A DNA stretch of 64,000 nucleotides. Origin: Buddleja alternifolia. Taxonomy: Eukaryota; Streptophyta; Magnoliopsida; Lamiales; Scrophulariaceae. The translations under genes were made by a program, and so were the position numbers. Position 1 is the first letter of the stretch. Each line of letters begins with the position of its first letter. Of this stretch, positions 48,890-61,105 are shown piece after piece. The notes under the pieces were generated by a model, which was given only the letters and a program-made list of their open reading frames with translations, was not told the DNA's origin and ran no database searches. The stretch is taken from the NCBI GenBank assembly GCA_019426215.1, contig CM033408.1:32673827-32737826 (forward strand), given 5' to 3'.

Positions 48890-51800
48890 ATGGATGTTTC
48901 TACGGATCATCAACACCTCTTCGTGGTATTGCGAGAGATCATTTCGGATATAAATTTTATTTTATTAGGTTTTTATCGTGAGTATCGAGGCCGTAAGCGA
49001 CTATGTGATCAAGCTGTACAAACATCCAGTACTCCAGCCTATACTATAAAAACCAAAATTCACAAACAAATTGAGCATTTGCACGATTTAATCTCTTTCA
49101 ATGATGAAACGTGTATAGTGATATATGTTATTTTTACACTAGTTTTCCCCCGTTTATCGACTTGGTTTTGATTGTTTCCTTGATAATTTGATCACATTTG
49201 ATGCTATGATCCTTGTTTTCTCATATTTTCTAGAATAACATATGATTTGGAGGAAAAGAACAAGGATTGAAGGTAAATCATGAATAAAGATACAACACAA
49301 GGTAAAATGCTGTATGCGCAGTGCTAGAGTTTATGGAATAGATTTCTCTACCCATGTCCAAATTACACACTTGGTATACCAATGGAAATATAAGAGGGAA
49401 AGGTACATTTCTTACGTTGAAGACAAAGATCAGATATGTAGGAAAGGAAGTGAAAACGTCATCGGAAGAGACGTCTTACGACGGTTTCTCATTCAGTAAC
49501 TTGTGAGACACGTTTATCACCTATAACGTTTGATTTAGGCCTTGGTGTCTTCTTAAGAGTTGTATATCTTTCTTTGAGGATTCTATAGCAACTTGAATCA
49601 GCTTATTCCGACATCGGTAGAGAAAGTTATGCGAATTTTACCAAAACTGGCTGGAGCAGCAGGGGAACACCGCGGCGTTCATCACCAACGCCGCGGCGTT
49701 CAGGAGCAGAATGTTGAACGCCGCGGCGTTCGAGGCAGCGGGTTGGTCTATAAATACCCCTTTTAGCCATTTTTTACCCTAACTCACCATAGATAGCAGC
49801 AGCCACGCCAAAAGAGAGGGAGAGGGAGCTTGGGAGAGTGATTTTGAAGGTCAAAACGTCTACTTGAAGGCCCGGATTCGTGAGAAGACGGAGAATTCAA
49901 CGAGGAATCCACATCTCTACAAGAATTAGGGAGTTTTTACATATTTATTTCTTGAATTTGTTCAAACCTCTTATGACTTGTATGATTTATATTTGCACTT
50001 TTGACATGAATATGAGCTAAACTTGTTTGATTGAGGCCATGGATAGGCCATTTATGTTATTTTGATTGTTGATTTGTTGGTGTTTATTGGATTAATTTTG
50101 GTTTTAGCTATGTATTCAATAGTTGAGCTCAATGCTTCGCTTGTTTGATCACCAAGTGTTCGATAAAATGCCTAGGTTAGAGATCGAGAGATAATAACCT
50201 AGGGAAGATATAAACATTGAATACCCTATAGTTAAACCGACTAGAGATAGACTCGGTTTCTTTAGGTGGCTTTCCATTCACGTGGGGAATTCCTAGACCT
50301 TAAATGCATCTTTGTTAAGATGAGTTTTCATATAGAGATATATAGGAAATCGTTAACTAAGGTAGGGTTGCTATGCCAAGAGATTGGGTAGTACGTATGT
50401 TAGGGAATTTCGCCTTGACTAAATCCATCTAATAATCCAATAGAACCTTAATCAAAATCGAAATACATAAATGGTTGAACCATGTGCCTTAATCGCTTCT
50501 CTTCTATCGTTACTTCCACTTATTTGGTTATAAACTATTTTAGTAATTAACTTAAGTAATTAGTGAATCAACCTTTTATCGACCGATTTAACTTAGAATT
50601 GAGTAATATAGTAGTCTTGGTACTTAGATTATAGTTGTCCCTGCGGATACGATAACCCCGGACTTAGAAATCCACTTTACTACTTACGCGACCTAGTTCT
50701 CTTGCTAGGATTTTGTCGTGTCAAGTTTTTGGCGCCGTTGCCGGGGATAACTATTTTTATCTAATATTGAGATTCCCTTATTCTTTTTGAGCTTAGATCA
50801 TTTCTTTTATTTTTAATTTGTGTGTCTTTCTTTGTGCAAGGTTGATCTCGGTTAGTGCATGACCCGTACTAGTCGAGTGGGACTAGCGGAGTTGGACCCT
50901 GAAATTGAACGAACGTTTACTCGAGGGGTAAGACTACAAAGAGAGGCTCAACATTATCAAGCCACAATGGATCCAAATCTGAATCCTCCTCCTATTCACA
51001 TAGATCCCGCTATCTTAGAAGAAGCGGTTCGTCGGGAGCTTGCGAATCTTCGCGTTCATCAAAACCAACCAGAGGCGCCTCCGCAACGCCCTTTGAGGGA
51101 TTATATGATGCCAAACATCCAAGGAGCCGCAGGGCCAATCGTTTTACCACCGGTAGAGGCTAACACCTTTCAAATCCTGCCGGGGTATATCCAAATGATA
51201 GGAAACCCGGTTCAATTCTCCGGTTTACAACATAATGATCCACACACTCATATAGCCACATTCTTGGAGATTATCCATACTTTCAAGAACAATGGAGTCA
51301 CCGACGATGCCATACGCTTACGGTTATTTCCATTCTCTCTCAAAGACAAGGCTAAACAGTGGTTCAACTCCTTGCCAATCGCCTCTATCCGTACTTGGGA
51401 ACAAATGGTGGATAAATTTTTGTCTAAGTATTTTCCACCGGGTAAGACGGCCGCAATGAAAAATGAAATCACCAGCTTTCGTCAATATGAGGGGGAATCA
51501 CTTTATGAGGCATGGGAACGTTTTAAGGAACTTTTGAGGAAATGTCCACACCATGGGTTAGCCGTGCCCACACTTGTTCAAACTTTCTATTTGGGTTTAG
51601 GACCGAATCTCCGTACAAATCTTGATGCCGCCGCTGGAGGTACTATCATGAACAAATCACCCGAGGAAGCTTGGGCATTAATTGAGCTCATGGCCGAGAA
51701 CAACTATCAATGGCCAACCGAACGAATCACGTTGCCCAAGAGGCCCGCCGGATTGTATGAAATTGGGAATAACTCCACAGTAGCCGTTCAATTGGAGGCC

Positions 51801-54800
51801 CTAAACAAAAGATTAGATTCTTTAGGACTCATGCAAGGTACGGCAAATCAAGTCAAATCCACTTGTGAAATTTGCGGAGGGGATCACACAAACTTTGAGT
51901 GCTTACAAGGAGATTTGTGTGGGACATCTAACTCGGTTGAAAGTGTTAACTTCATGGGAAATGCAAATCATCAACAGAACAATCCCTATTCGAATTCTTT
52001 CAATCCGGGATGGAGGAATCATCCCAATTTCTCATGGAGCCAAAACTCGAATATGGCGAAACCACCACCACCGGGTTTTCAGCAAAACCAAGGAGGTTTC
52101 CAACAACCTCTATTTCAAAGGCAAGGGGGGCTCCAACAACCACAACAAAGCGAGAAAAAGAATAATATGGAAGATGTGTGGCAAAAGTTCATGATGGATG
52201 CAACACAGAAGTTTCAATATCAAGAAATGATGTCCAAGAAACAAGAAGCAAGCTTAAAAAATCAAGAAATTGCACTCAAAAACTTAGAAACTCAAATTGG
52301 GCAAATTGCCAACATGCTTTCCGGACGAACCCAAGGCACGTTACCAAGTGATATCGAGAAAAATCCAAAGGAACAAGTTCAAGCAGTTTCACTTCGTAGC
52401 GGAAAGAACCTCGTTGATCCAAAATTGGGAGAGAAAATGGATGATACACCAGAACATTTGGATAAAACCAAGGCAACATCCAACTCCGGAAAGAACGCCG
52501 AGACATCATCCCCTATTTCGGGACATTCCTCTCCTGAACCCTCCGTGCCCAAACCAAGACCTCCATTTCCACTTGCATTACAAAAAGGAAAGTTAGATAA
52601 GCAATTTGCCAAGTTTCTTGATATATTTAAACAATTGCGTATTAACATTCCTCTTGTAGATGCTCTGTTGCAAATGCCGAGCTACGCTAAATATCTCAAG
52701 GATATCCTTTCTAACAAGAGAAAGTTGGAGGAACATGAAACTGTAGCCCTTACTGCAGAATGCTCGGCTATATTGCAAAACCGGATACCTCAAAAGCTTA
52801 AGGATCCCGGAAGCTTTACAATTCCTTGCACTATCGGTTCTATTTCTTTTTCTAAAGTTTTGTGCGATTCCGGTGCCAGTATTAATTTGTTGCCTTTGTC
52901 ACTTTTCAGGAAATTAGGACTTGGCGAGCCCAAGCCTACCACTATCTCGTTGCAACTCGCTGATAGGTCTATCAAGTATCCACGAGGAATAGTGGAAGAT
53001 GTTTTAGTGAAAGTCGAAAAATTCATATTCCCGGTGGACTTTGTAGTTCTAGATATGGAGGAGGATGTCGAGCTACCACTCATTCTTGGTCGGCCATTCC
53101 TCGCCACCGGACGAGCATTAATTGATATTGCCAATGGTCAATTAACTCTTAGAGTGGGAGATGAGCAAGTGACAATCAATGTGTATCATGCTATGCGAAC
53201 ACCATCTAATGATTCTACTTGTTTCCACATTGATGCATTTGATACTTTAATTTCTGAACATTTTCAGGGAAATCAATACGAAGATCAAGTGGAGGCATGT
53301 CTTGTGAATCCCATGGATGAGACAATGGAAAACAATAACTTGAGGGACACTGTTGCTTTTCTCGAGGCAAATCCACCTTACAAACGAAGTTTTCGACCTC
53401 GTTTTGAAGTTTTGGATAGACCAATCACTTCATCACCAAAGCCCTCAATCGAAGAACCGCCAACTCTTGAGCTTAAACCTCTTCCTTCTCATCTCAAGTA
53501 TGCTTACTTACAAGATTCAGAATTTTTACCTGTTATAATCTCTTCATCTTTGACAGACATTATGGAGGAGAAGCTGCTTACGGTGTTGAAAGCCCATAAA
53601 AAGGCTTTTGGATGGAAAATAGCTGATATTAAGGGGATTTGTCCAACGGTATGTATGCATAAGATCCTCATGGAGGATGAATATAAGCCTACCATTCAAC
53701 CGCAAAGACGACTCAATCCAATGATGCAAGAAGTTGTTAAAAAGGAGGTAATTAAGCTACTCGATGCAGGTATTATCTATCCTATCTCCGATAGCAATTG
53801 GGTGAGTCCAACTCAAGTGGTCCCGAAGAAAGGAGGTATGACTGTTATTACCAATGCTAACAATGAATTAATTCCCACACGAACAGTCACCGGGTGGCGA
53901 GTATGTATCGATTATCGAAAATTAAATGAGGCCACCCGGAAAGACCACTTTCCCCTTCCCTTCATTGATCAAATGCTTGAGAGGTTAGTCGGACATGAGT
54001 TTTATTGTTTACTAGATGGCTACTCCGGCTATAATCAAATTGCCATCACACCTGAGGATCAAGAGAAAACTACTTTCACTTGTCCTTATGGCACATTTGC
54101 TTATAGGCGGATGCCATTTGGCCTATGTAATGCCCCTGCCACCTTTCAAAGATGTATGATGGCTATTTTTCATGACATGGTCGAGGATTTCCTAGAAATT
54201 TTTATGGATGACTTTTCAGTTTTTGGAACTTCTTTCGATACATGTCTTAACCATTTAACACGTGTTCTAAAACGATGTGAAGAAACTAATCTTGTGTTAA
54301 ATTGGGAAAAGTGTCATTTTATGGTTCAAGAAGGAATTGTGCTTGGCCACAAAATCTATCACAAGGGGATTGAAGTGGATAAAGCTAAAGTTGAGGTCAT
54401 TGAAAAGCTTCCCCCACCCTCCTCGGTGAAAGCCGTCAGGAGCTTTCTTGGTCATGCAGGATTTTACAGGCGTTTCATTTTAGACTTTTCAAAAATTGCT
54501 AAACCATTGTCTAATTTGTTGGTAAAAGATGCACCGTTTAACTTTGATGATAAGTGTTTGCAGGCTTTTCACACGCTCAAGGAAAAATTAATTTCAGCGC
54601 CCATCATGGCACCTCCAGATTGGAACCTCCCATTTGAGCTTATGTGTGATGCTAGTGATTCAGCAGTTGGAGCTGTACTCGGACAAAGGAAATATAAGGT
54701 ATTCTACACCATTTATTATGCGAGTCGAACTTTAAATGATGCTCAGTTAAATTATGCCACGACGGAAAAGGAATTGCTAGCTATAGTCTTTGCATTTGAT

Positions 54801-57800
54801 AAGTTTCATTCATACCTTGTCTTGAACAAAGTCATTGTTTACACTGATCACTCTGCACTTAAGTATCTACTTGCAAAGAAGGATGCCAAACCTCGCCTTA
54901 TTAGATGGATTCTTCTTCTCCAAGAATTTGATTTAGAAATTAGGGATAAAAAGGGAGTTGAGAATGTGGTAGCTGACCATTTGTCTACGATAGAAGCTCC
55001 AGTCTCCGATTCAATCATCGAAAAACCAATCAGGGAAGAATTTTCGGATGAACAATTGTATGCGGTGATTCATGGTGCTTTTCCCTGGTATGCTGATTTT
55101 GCAAATTATGTTGTCATGGGTGCACTTCCCCCTAATCTCACTTTTTATCAAAAGAAGAAATTTTTATCTGATGTCAAGCATTATTTTTGGGAAGAGCCAT
55201 TTTTGTTTAAGAATTGTGCAGATGGCATTATCAGGCGTTGTGTCCCGGCGGAAGAAATGACATCTATTATGAGCCATTGCCATGATGGCAAGGTAGGTGG
55301 CCACTTTGGGCCTACTAAGACCGCCTCAAAAGTTCTCCAATCAGGTTTTTTCTGGCCCTCTCTATTTAAAGATGTGCATGCATATGTATCTTCTTGTGAT
55401 CAATGCCAAAGAACAGGGAATATTTCGAGGAAACATGAAATGCCGTTAAACAACATACTAGAATGCGAACTTTTTGATGTTTGGGGCATTGACTTTATGG
55501 GACCATTCCCTAGCTCATGCTCTAATAAATACATTCTAGTAGCGGTTGATTATGTGTCTAAATGGGTCGAAGCGGAGGCTTTACGTACGAATGATTCAAG
55601 GGTGGTAGTTAAATTTTTGAAAAAACACATTTTCACTCGATTCGGTACCCCTCGAGCCATTATAAGTGATGGTGGCACTCATTTTTGCAACAAACAGTTT
55701 GATAATCTTTTGCAAAAATATGGTGTCACACATAAGATTTCCACACCGTACCACCCTCAAACGAGTGGTCAAGTTGAAGTGTCCAATCGGGAACTTAAAC
55801 GCATCCTTGAGAAAACTGTAAATTCATCTCGAAAGGATTGGTCTCTTAAGTTAGATAATGCCCTGTGGGCATATCGAACTGCGTTTAAGACACCTATTGG
55901 CATGTCACCTTACCGACTCGTTTTTGGGAAAGCATGCCACCTACCCGTTGAGCTAGAGCATAGGGCATTTTGGGCAATTAAACTGCTTAATTTTGATTTG
56001 CAAGATGTTGGCAAACACAGGTTGTTGCAATTGAACGAGCTGGATGAGTTCCGACAGGAGGCCTATGAAAATGCAAAAATCTACAAGGAACGAACAAAAC
56101 GCTGGCACGACAAGCGCATCACACCGAGGGAGTTTATCGAGGGAGAACAGGTCCTTTTATTCAATTCCCGCCTCCGACTTTTTCCCGGTAAACTACGCTC
56201 TAAATGGTCAGGGCCTTTCACTGTCATGAAAGTTTACCCCTCCGATGCGGTTGAAATTTCACACGAAACAAAAGGGTCTTTCATTGTTAATGGCCAACGT
56301 TTGAAACACTATGAAGGAAATGGTTGTATGAGGGACCATGTGCACGTTACCCTCGTTGATCCACCACATTGATTGCACCTAAGTCGAGCTAATGACTATA
56401 AACAAGCGCTTCTTGGGAGGCAACCCAAGTTTCTTTTATTGCTTTCTTTCTTTTCTTTTGTGCCTTCGTTTTGTTTTCTTCCCCCTTGACTCGATTTGAT
56501 ATGGTTTCCTTTGAGTTTTCTCTCGTTCAGGTTTTGACCACAGTTTGATCCTGGGATATGAGCCCACCACCATGCTCCCCCCGTTTCTCTCCATTTCAGG
56601 GTTGTATCGCTTATCCCTCTTACCTTGCATTTATTTCATGAACATTGAGGACAATGTTTAATTTAAGTTTGGGGGTACAACCTTGTTGATATAGAATTCA
56701 TGAATTGGTGCACCCTTGCATGAGAGCATAATGCGTTTGAATATCTCTACTCTCTCGAAGTCAAAGTCCCTTATCTGTGGTCAACATGTCATATGTTGTG
56801 ACTTGAAAGCCCTTTTTAGTCATGCTTATGCAATTTTTTTTTGAGGATTTAAAACGTTGGACTTTCAATTTTGTTGACTATGAAGTGTGTATTAATGTTG
56901 TAAAGTCATAAAATGATTTAGGCCATCTTTCATTGTTGTTAGCCTTACATTTTGGCCTTCTCTATATTGCATAATCTCTAGACCTTGATTTGAGCCGTAT
57001 TGATAAGAATGGAGTGTGCTAAGCACACTAGAAACCACCATTCGTCTTTATTTCATATGCCAAGACAACCACCTTCTAGCCTAAAAGAAAAACAATGTCT
57101 TGCACCCAATCAAGAGAGTTTAGAACTTCATATCATTTGACTTGAATATGGGTAGTCACCTTGTTTTGATTTGAATGTACATGAGTTAGATAGTGATGTT
57201 TTGGCTATGTTGGGATGTTTGAGGTTTGAAGTATTATGTAAAAAAGGGGATGAAATGAAAACTTGAGCAATGGGCTAAATATTCGAGAGAGAGATATTTA
57301 TGAAAAAAAAAAAGAAAAAAAAATGTGCTCTCGACTAGGCTTTGATCTTGGCACTCAATTGGATCATTTGGCTTGGAAATCTATGTACAACCCGATATGA
57401 AAAGAAACAAGTTTGGGGGTTGTAAGTTGATAGGAAAAAGAGAGTGAAAAAGGGATAAGTGATAAGGTGTGAAAGTTTTTGTAGTCTATTTGCGAATTTA
57501 GATCAATGATTTTGAATTATAGGCTCTCTTGACTTAGTCACTTTATCCATATTTTCCAATCCTAGCCATCACCTAGCTTTACATTACAAGCCGTAAAGAC
57601 CTTTTGATTGTGACAATTGCACTTTATACACACCGATGGGTTAACGAATGTTGAATTATTTCAATGGCTTTACTTTCAAATTGATTTGCATAATCTTATC
57701 TAAAGTGTGCTCTTGACATAAATATGGGAGTGGGAGTTCATGATTTAGGGATGAAAACTAAGATTTTGTGTGGTTTTCAAATTGCTGAATGTTCAAAGCA

Positions 57801-60783
57801 TCGGGTAACTCTTCCGAAACTTCTTCGAAGGTTTAATGCTTGCTTTTGTGTGTATGAGATTGCAAAAGAAAAACCATTTTGAGCTTTCATGTGTGTGCTT
57901 GATTGTATTTGATCGAGGACGATCAAAGCTAAGTTTGGGGGTAGTTGATATATGTTATTTTTACACTAGTTATCCCCCGTTTATCGACTTGGTTTTGATT
58001 GTTTCCTTGATAATTTGATCACATTTGATGCTATGATCCTTGTTTTCTCATATTTTCTAGAATAACATATGATTTGGAGGAAAAGAACAAGGATTGAAGG
58101 TAAATCATGAATAAAGATACAACACAAGGTAAAATGCTGTATGCGCAGTGCTAGAGTTTATGGAATAGATTTCTCTACCCATGTCCAAATTACACACTTG
58201 GTATACCAATGGAAATATAAGAGGGAAAGGTACATTTCTTACGTTGAAGACAAAGATCAGATATGTAGGAAAGGAAGTGAAAACGTCATCGGAAGAGACG
58301 TCTTACGACGGAGTTTTCTCATTCAGTAACTTGTGAGACACGTTTATCACCTATAACGTTTGATTTAGGCCTTGGTGTCTTCTTGAGAGTTGTAGATCTT
58401 TCTTTGAGGATTCTATAGCAACTTGAATCAGCTTATTCCGACATCGGTAGAGAAAGTTATGCAAAGTTTACCAAAACTGGCTGGAGCAGCAGGGGAACAC
58501 CGAGGCATTCATCACCAACGCCGCGGCGTTCAGGAGCAGAATGTTGAACGCCGCGGCGTTCGACACCCAACGCCGCGGCGTTCGAGGCAGCGGGTTGGTC
58601 TATAAATACCCCTTTTAGCCATTTTTTACCCTAACTCACCATAGATAGCAGCAGCCACGCCAAAAGAGAGGGAGGGGGAGCTTGGGAGAGTGATTTTGAA
58701 GGTCAAAACGTCTACTTGAAGGCCCGGATTCGTGAGAAGACGGAGAATTCAACGAGGAATCCACATCTCTACAAGAATTAGGGAGTTTTTACATATTTAT
58801 TTCTTGAATTTGTTCAAACCTCTTATGACTTGTATGATTTATATTTGCACTTTTGACATGAATATGAGCTAAACTTGTTTGATTGAGGCCATGGATAGGC
58901 CATTTATGTTATTTTGATTGTTGATTTGTTGGTGTTTATTGGATTAATTTTGGTTTTAGCTATGTATTCAATAGTTGAGCTCAATGCTTCGCTTGTTTGA
59001 TCACCAAGTGTTCGATAAAATGCCTAGGTTAGAGATCGAGAGATAATAACCTAGGGAAGATATAAACATTGAATACCCTATAGTTAAACCGACTAGAGAT
59101 AGACTCGGTTTCTTTAGGTGGCTTTCCATTCACGTGGGGAATTCCTAGACCTTAAATGCATCTTTGTTAAGACGGGTTTTCATATAGAGATATATAGGAA
59201 ATCGTTAACTAAGGTAGGGTTGCTATGCCAAGAGATTGGGTAGTACGTATGTTAGGGAATTTCGCCTTGACTAAATCCATCTAATAATCCAATAGAACCT
59301 TAATCAAAATCGAAATACATAAATGGTTGAACCATGTGCCTTAATCGCTTCTCTTCTATCGTTACTTCCACTTATTTGGTTATAAACTATTTTAGTAATT
59401 AACTTAAGTAATTAGTGAATCAACCTTTTATCGACCGATTTAACTTAGAATTGAGTAATATAGTAGTCTTGGTACTTAGATTATAGTTGTCCCTGCGGAT
59501 ACGATAACCCCGGACTTAGAAATCCACTTTACTACTTACGCGACCTAGTTCTCTTGCTAGGATTTTGTCGTGTCATATAGCTAACCATAGAATGTGTAGG
59601 AATGCCTTTGGTCGGTTGTGGTACATTCTTGAAAATGTGGGTGGTCTATCTAGCACAAAAAACGTTCAAATAACAGAGCAAGTGGCGATTTTCTTGTCTA
59701 TCTTAGCCCATCATAAGAAAAATGTTGTAGTGAAACATGATTTTAAAAGATCGGGCTACACCATCAGTACGCATTTCAACAATGTGCTAAATGCATTGCT
59801 TAAGTTGCACACATTGTTTCTTGTGAAACCTGTGCGCATTGAAGAACACTGCACAAACGATAGGTGGAAGTGGTTTCAGGTAAAACTGATCACTTCTTTA
59901 TAAATTAACTATATCATATTGTCCATAAACAGATTCAATGCGCAAATGGTTGGTTAATGGAATTACTTGTTTTTGATTGGTTTGATATGATAGGGTTGTT
60001 TAGGTGCTTTAGATGGAACTTACATTCCCTTGCGAGTTGCACAAAAAGATAAGGGACGTTATAGAAACAGAAAAGGGGACATATCTACAAATGTACTTGC
60101 TGTATGTGATATAAACATGAATTATGTTTATATGCTATGTGGTTGGGAGGGTTCGGCTGCAGACAACAGGGTGTTAAAGGATGCGATTACTAGAGCTAAC
60201 GGGTTTAGAATTCCTGATGGTATTTATATTACCTTTTTTTTAGGCCCATGTCTCACACTAACTAATTTATTTTAATTTTCATTCATTTATTTAGTTTGAA
60301 TATAATTTGTTCAATCATTTGTGAACAGGGAATTATTATCTTTGTGACTCGGGTTACACAAATGGACAAGGTTTTTTAGCACCTTACCGGGGTGTTAGAT
60401 ACCACATTCAAGAGTGGAATTCACAAAGAACACCCCCTCAAAATGCGCACGAGTTATTCAATAAAGTGCATGCTAAGGCACGCAATGTAATTGAAAGATC
60501 TTTTGCCCTGTTGAAAGGGAGATGGGCAATATTACGGAGTAACTCTTTTTATCCCGTACAAGCCCAAAATCGTATTATCATGGGTTGTGGTTTACTTCAT
60601 AATTTTATCCGCACAGAGATGCCATATGATCCTTTAGAAGCGGAGATCCCCGAGGTTGACGATCAAATTTCGGATGACAATGATGTTGCATTTATTGATC
60701 AAGTTGAGCCGTCTCAACAGTGGAGTAATTGGAGGGAAAATTTGGCGACAAACATGTTTGATGAGTGGAGAGTGCATCGTTAG
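48890..60783 (+). CDS. PIF/Harbinger DDE transposase, split by a retrotransposon
   Basis: Nuclease that cuts and pastes PIF elements. Coding parts: 48890-49118, then after the retrotransposon and one TATAG copy 59581-59879, 59994-60219 and 60329-60783. Phases agree and total 402 aa, the normal length. The catalytic triad is present: Asp183 in GALDGTYIP, Asp258 in YLCDSGY and Glu307 in [14 protein letters not shown]. The N-terminal helix region (FNDETC...[13 protein letters not shown]) runs across the insertion point without loss. The only lesion is the insertion itself, which cannot be spliced out by any signal I can see, so the gene is presumably non-functional as it stands. Its partner is the Myb-like gene 323 bp downstream. 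Confidence 0.9.
49119..50723 (+). repeat. 5' LTR of the Athila element (1605 bp)
   Basis: Starts TGATATATGTTATTTTTACA and ends TTTTGTCGTGTCA. It contains a TATA box (TATAAATA, 49749-49756). About 20-80 bp upstream of that are three GC palindromes, two of them exact copies of AACGCCGCGGCGTT at 49687 and 49717, plus a variant at 49668. These are probable promoter elements of the retrotransposon. Confidence 0.97.
50730..50747 (+). promoter_or_regulatory. Primer-binding site, tRNA-Asp
   Basis: TGGCGCCGTTGCCGGGGA, six bases after the 5' LTR, matches the complement of the 3' end of plant tRNA-Asp (recalled). This is the usual primer for Athila-type elements. Confidence 0.85.
50859..56372 (+). CDS. 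Athila-type gag-pol polyprotein, 1837 aa, intact
   Basis: One uninterrupted frame. Gag core about residues 100-290, a zinc knuckle of form C-x2-C-x3-H-x4-C near 336-348, a Gln/Asn-rich linker, protease with [13 protein letters not shown] near 668, reverse transcriptase from about 1010 with FMDD near 1114, RNase H from about 1255, then integrase. Integrase shows an H-H-C-C zinc region ending in CDQCQRTG and a D-D-E core with [19 protein letters not shown] and [10 protein letters not shown]. No stop or frameshift is present, so the element may still be capable of coding. It acts only on its own RNA in the usual LTR cycle (known for the family). The start ATG at 50859 is 112 bp after the primer-binding site. 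Confidence 0.96.
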   Translation: MTRTSRVGLAELDPEIERTFTRGVRLQREAQHYQATMDPNLNPPPIHIDPAILEEAVRRELANLRVHQNQPEAPPQRPLRDYMMPNIQGAAGPIVLPPVEANTFQILPGYIQMIGNPVQFSGLQHNDPHTHIATFLEIIHTFKNNGVTDDAIRLRLFPFSLKDKAKQWFNSLPIASIRTWEQMVDKFLSKYFPPGKTAAMKNEITSFRQYEGESLYEAWERFKELLRKCPHHGLAVPTLVQTFYLGLGPNLRTNLDAAAGGTIMNKSPEEAWALIELMAENNYQWPTERITLPKRPAGLYEIGNNSTVAVQLEALNKRLDSLGLMQGTANQVKSTCEICGGDHTNFECLQGDLCGTSNSVESVNFMGNANHQQNNPYSNSFNPGWRNHPNFSWSQNSNMAKPPPPGFQQNQGGFQQPLFQRQGGLQQPQQSEKKNNMEDVWQKFMMDATQKFQYQEMMSKKQEASLKNQEIALKNLETQIGQIANMLSGRTQGTLPSDIEKNPKEQVQAVSLRSGKNLVDPKLGEKMDDTPEHLDKTKATSNSGKNAETSSPISGHSSPEPSVPKPRPPFPLALQKGKLDKQFAKFLDIFKQLRINIPLVDALLQMPSYAKYLKDILSNKRKLEEHETVALTAECSAILQNRIPQKLKDPGSFTIPCTIGSISFSKVLCDSGASINLLPLSLFRKLGLGEPKPTTISLQLADRSIKYPRGIVEDVLVKVEKFIFPVDFVVLDMEEDVELPLILGRPFLATGRALIDIANGQLTLRVGDEQVTINVYHAMRTPSNDSTCFHIDAFDTLISEHFQGNQYEDQVEACLVNPMDETMENNNLRDTVAFLEANPPYKRSFRPRFEVLDRPITSSPKPSIEEPPTLELKPLPSHLKYAYLQDSEFLPVIISSSLTDIMEEKLLTVLKAHKKAFGWKIADIKGICPTVCMHKILMEDEYKPTIQPQRRLNPMMQEVVKKEVIKLLDAGIIYPISDSNWVSPTQVVPKKGGMTVITNANNELIPTRTVTGWRVCIDYRKLNEATRKDHFPLPFIDQMLERLVGHEFYCLLDGYSGYNQIAITPEDQEKTTFTCPYGTFAYRRMPFGLCNAPATFQRCMMAIFHDMVEDFLEIFMDDFSVFGTSFDTCLNHLTRVLKRCEETNLVLNWEKCHFMVQEGIVLGHKIYHKGIEVDKAKVEVIEKLPPPSSVKAVRSFLGHAGFYRRFILDFSKIAKPLSNLLVKDAPFNFDDKCLQAFHTLKEKLISAPIMAPPDWNLPFELMCDASDSAVGAVLGQRKYKVFYTIYYASRTLNDAQLNYATTEKELLAIVFAFDKFHSYLVLNKVIVYTDHSALKYLLAKKDAKPRLIRWILLLQEFDLEIRDKKGVENVVADHLSTIEAPVSDSIIEKPIREEFSDEQLYAVIHGAFPWYADFANYVVMGALPPNLTFYQKKKFLSDVKHYFWEEPFLFKNCADGIIRRCVPAEEMTSIMSHCHDGKVGGHFGPTKTASKVLQSGFFWPSLFKDVHAYVSSCDQCQRTGNISRKHEMPLNNILECELFDVWGIDFMGPFPSSCSNKYILVAVDYVSKWVEAEALRTNDSRVVVKFLKKHIFTRFGTPRAIISDGGTHFCNKQFDNLLQKYGVTHKISTPYHPQTSGQVEVSNRELKRILEKTVNSSRKDWSLKLDNALWAYRTAFKTPIGMSPYRLVFGKACHLPVELEHRAFWAIKLLNFDLQDVGKHRLLQLNELDEFRQEAYENAKIYKERTKRWHDKRITPREFIEGEQVLLFNSRLRLFPGKLRSKWSGPFTVMKVYPSDAVEISHETKGSFIVNGQRLKHYEGNGCMRDHVHVTLVDPPH
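56373..57945 (+). other. Non-coding 3' part of the Athila element with three PPT-like motifs
   Basis: No long frame, so no env-like gene. The string AAGTTTGGGGGT occurs near 56667 and again near 57930, immediately before the 3' LTR, where it serves as the polypurine tract. A variant, ACAAGTTTGGGGGTTG, lies near 57409. A 17-bp palindrome (AGTGTGCTAAGCACACT) is at 57013-57029, and there are A-rich runs near 57304-57325. Confidence 0.85.
57946..59575 (+). repeat. 3' LTR of the Athila element (1630 bp)
   Basis: Near-identical to the 5' LTR but 25 bp longer, chiefly because of one extra 22-bp unit carrying another AACGCCGCGGCGTT palindrome. Exact copies lie at 58517, 58547 and 58569; the first, variant copy has decayed. 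TATA box at 58601-58608. A short 62-aa open frame near the LTR start occurs in both LTRs and is not likely to be a gene. Confidence 0.97.
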
Positions 60784-61105
60784 ACCTATTTGCATAGCGT
60801 TTTTGGCATGTGAGATGTTTTTGTAGTCTATTTTAACTTTACCTAAATGATTGTTTAGAACAACTGTTGTTAACATGCAGTTCTTTGATGTGCTGACTTA
60901 TTAATTAGCATTGCTATGATCTGTGGATTGAATTTCTTTATTTTTAGCCTTTATTTGATATTTGCTTTGATTTTAATTTGATATTTGATATTCGTTAGTC
61001 TATTTTAATATTTGATATTTGCTTTGACAATTATTTAGGCGTAAATGATTTGCGCATGTTAAAGTATGTTTTATTATGTTGTTAGTATGTTGTTATAAAT
61101 TATGT

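Larger units (their letters stand above)
49119..59575 (+). mobile_element. Athila-type Ty3/Gypsy LTR retrotransposon, complete, 10457 bp
   Basis: LTRs at 49119-50723 and 57946-59575, both TG...CA, are nearly identical. The target duplication TATAG is at 49114-49118 and 59576-59580. A primer-binding site complementary to tRNA-Asp follows the 5' LTR. A single uninterrupted gag-pol frame is followed by 1.57 kb of non-coding DNA where some Athila relatives carry an env-like gene. By eye I saw about ten substitutions plus a few indels between the LTRs, so the insertion is fairly recent. Confidence 0.97.

Noticed and set aside
49314..49499. 61-62-aa frames repeated at 49314 and 58141
   Set aside because: They are the same stretch in the two LTRs; present twice only because the LTR is duplicated, with no protein family signal.
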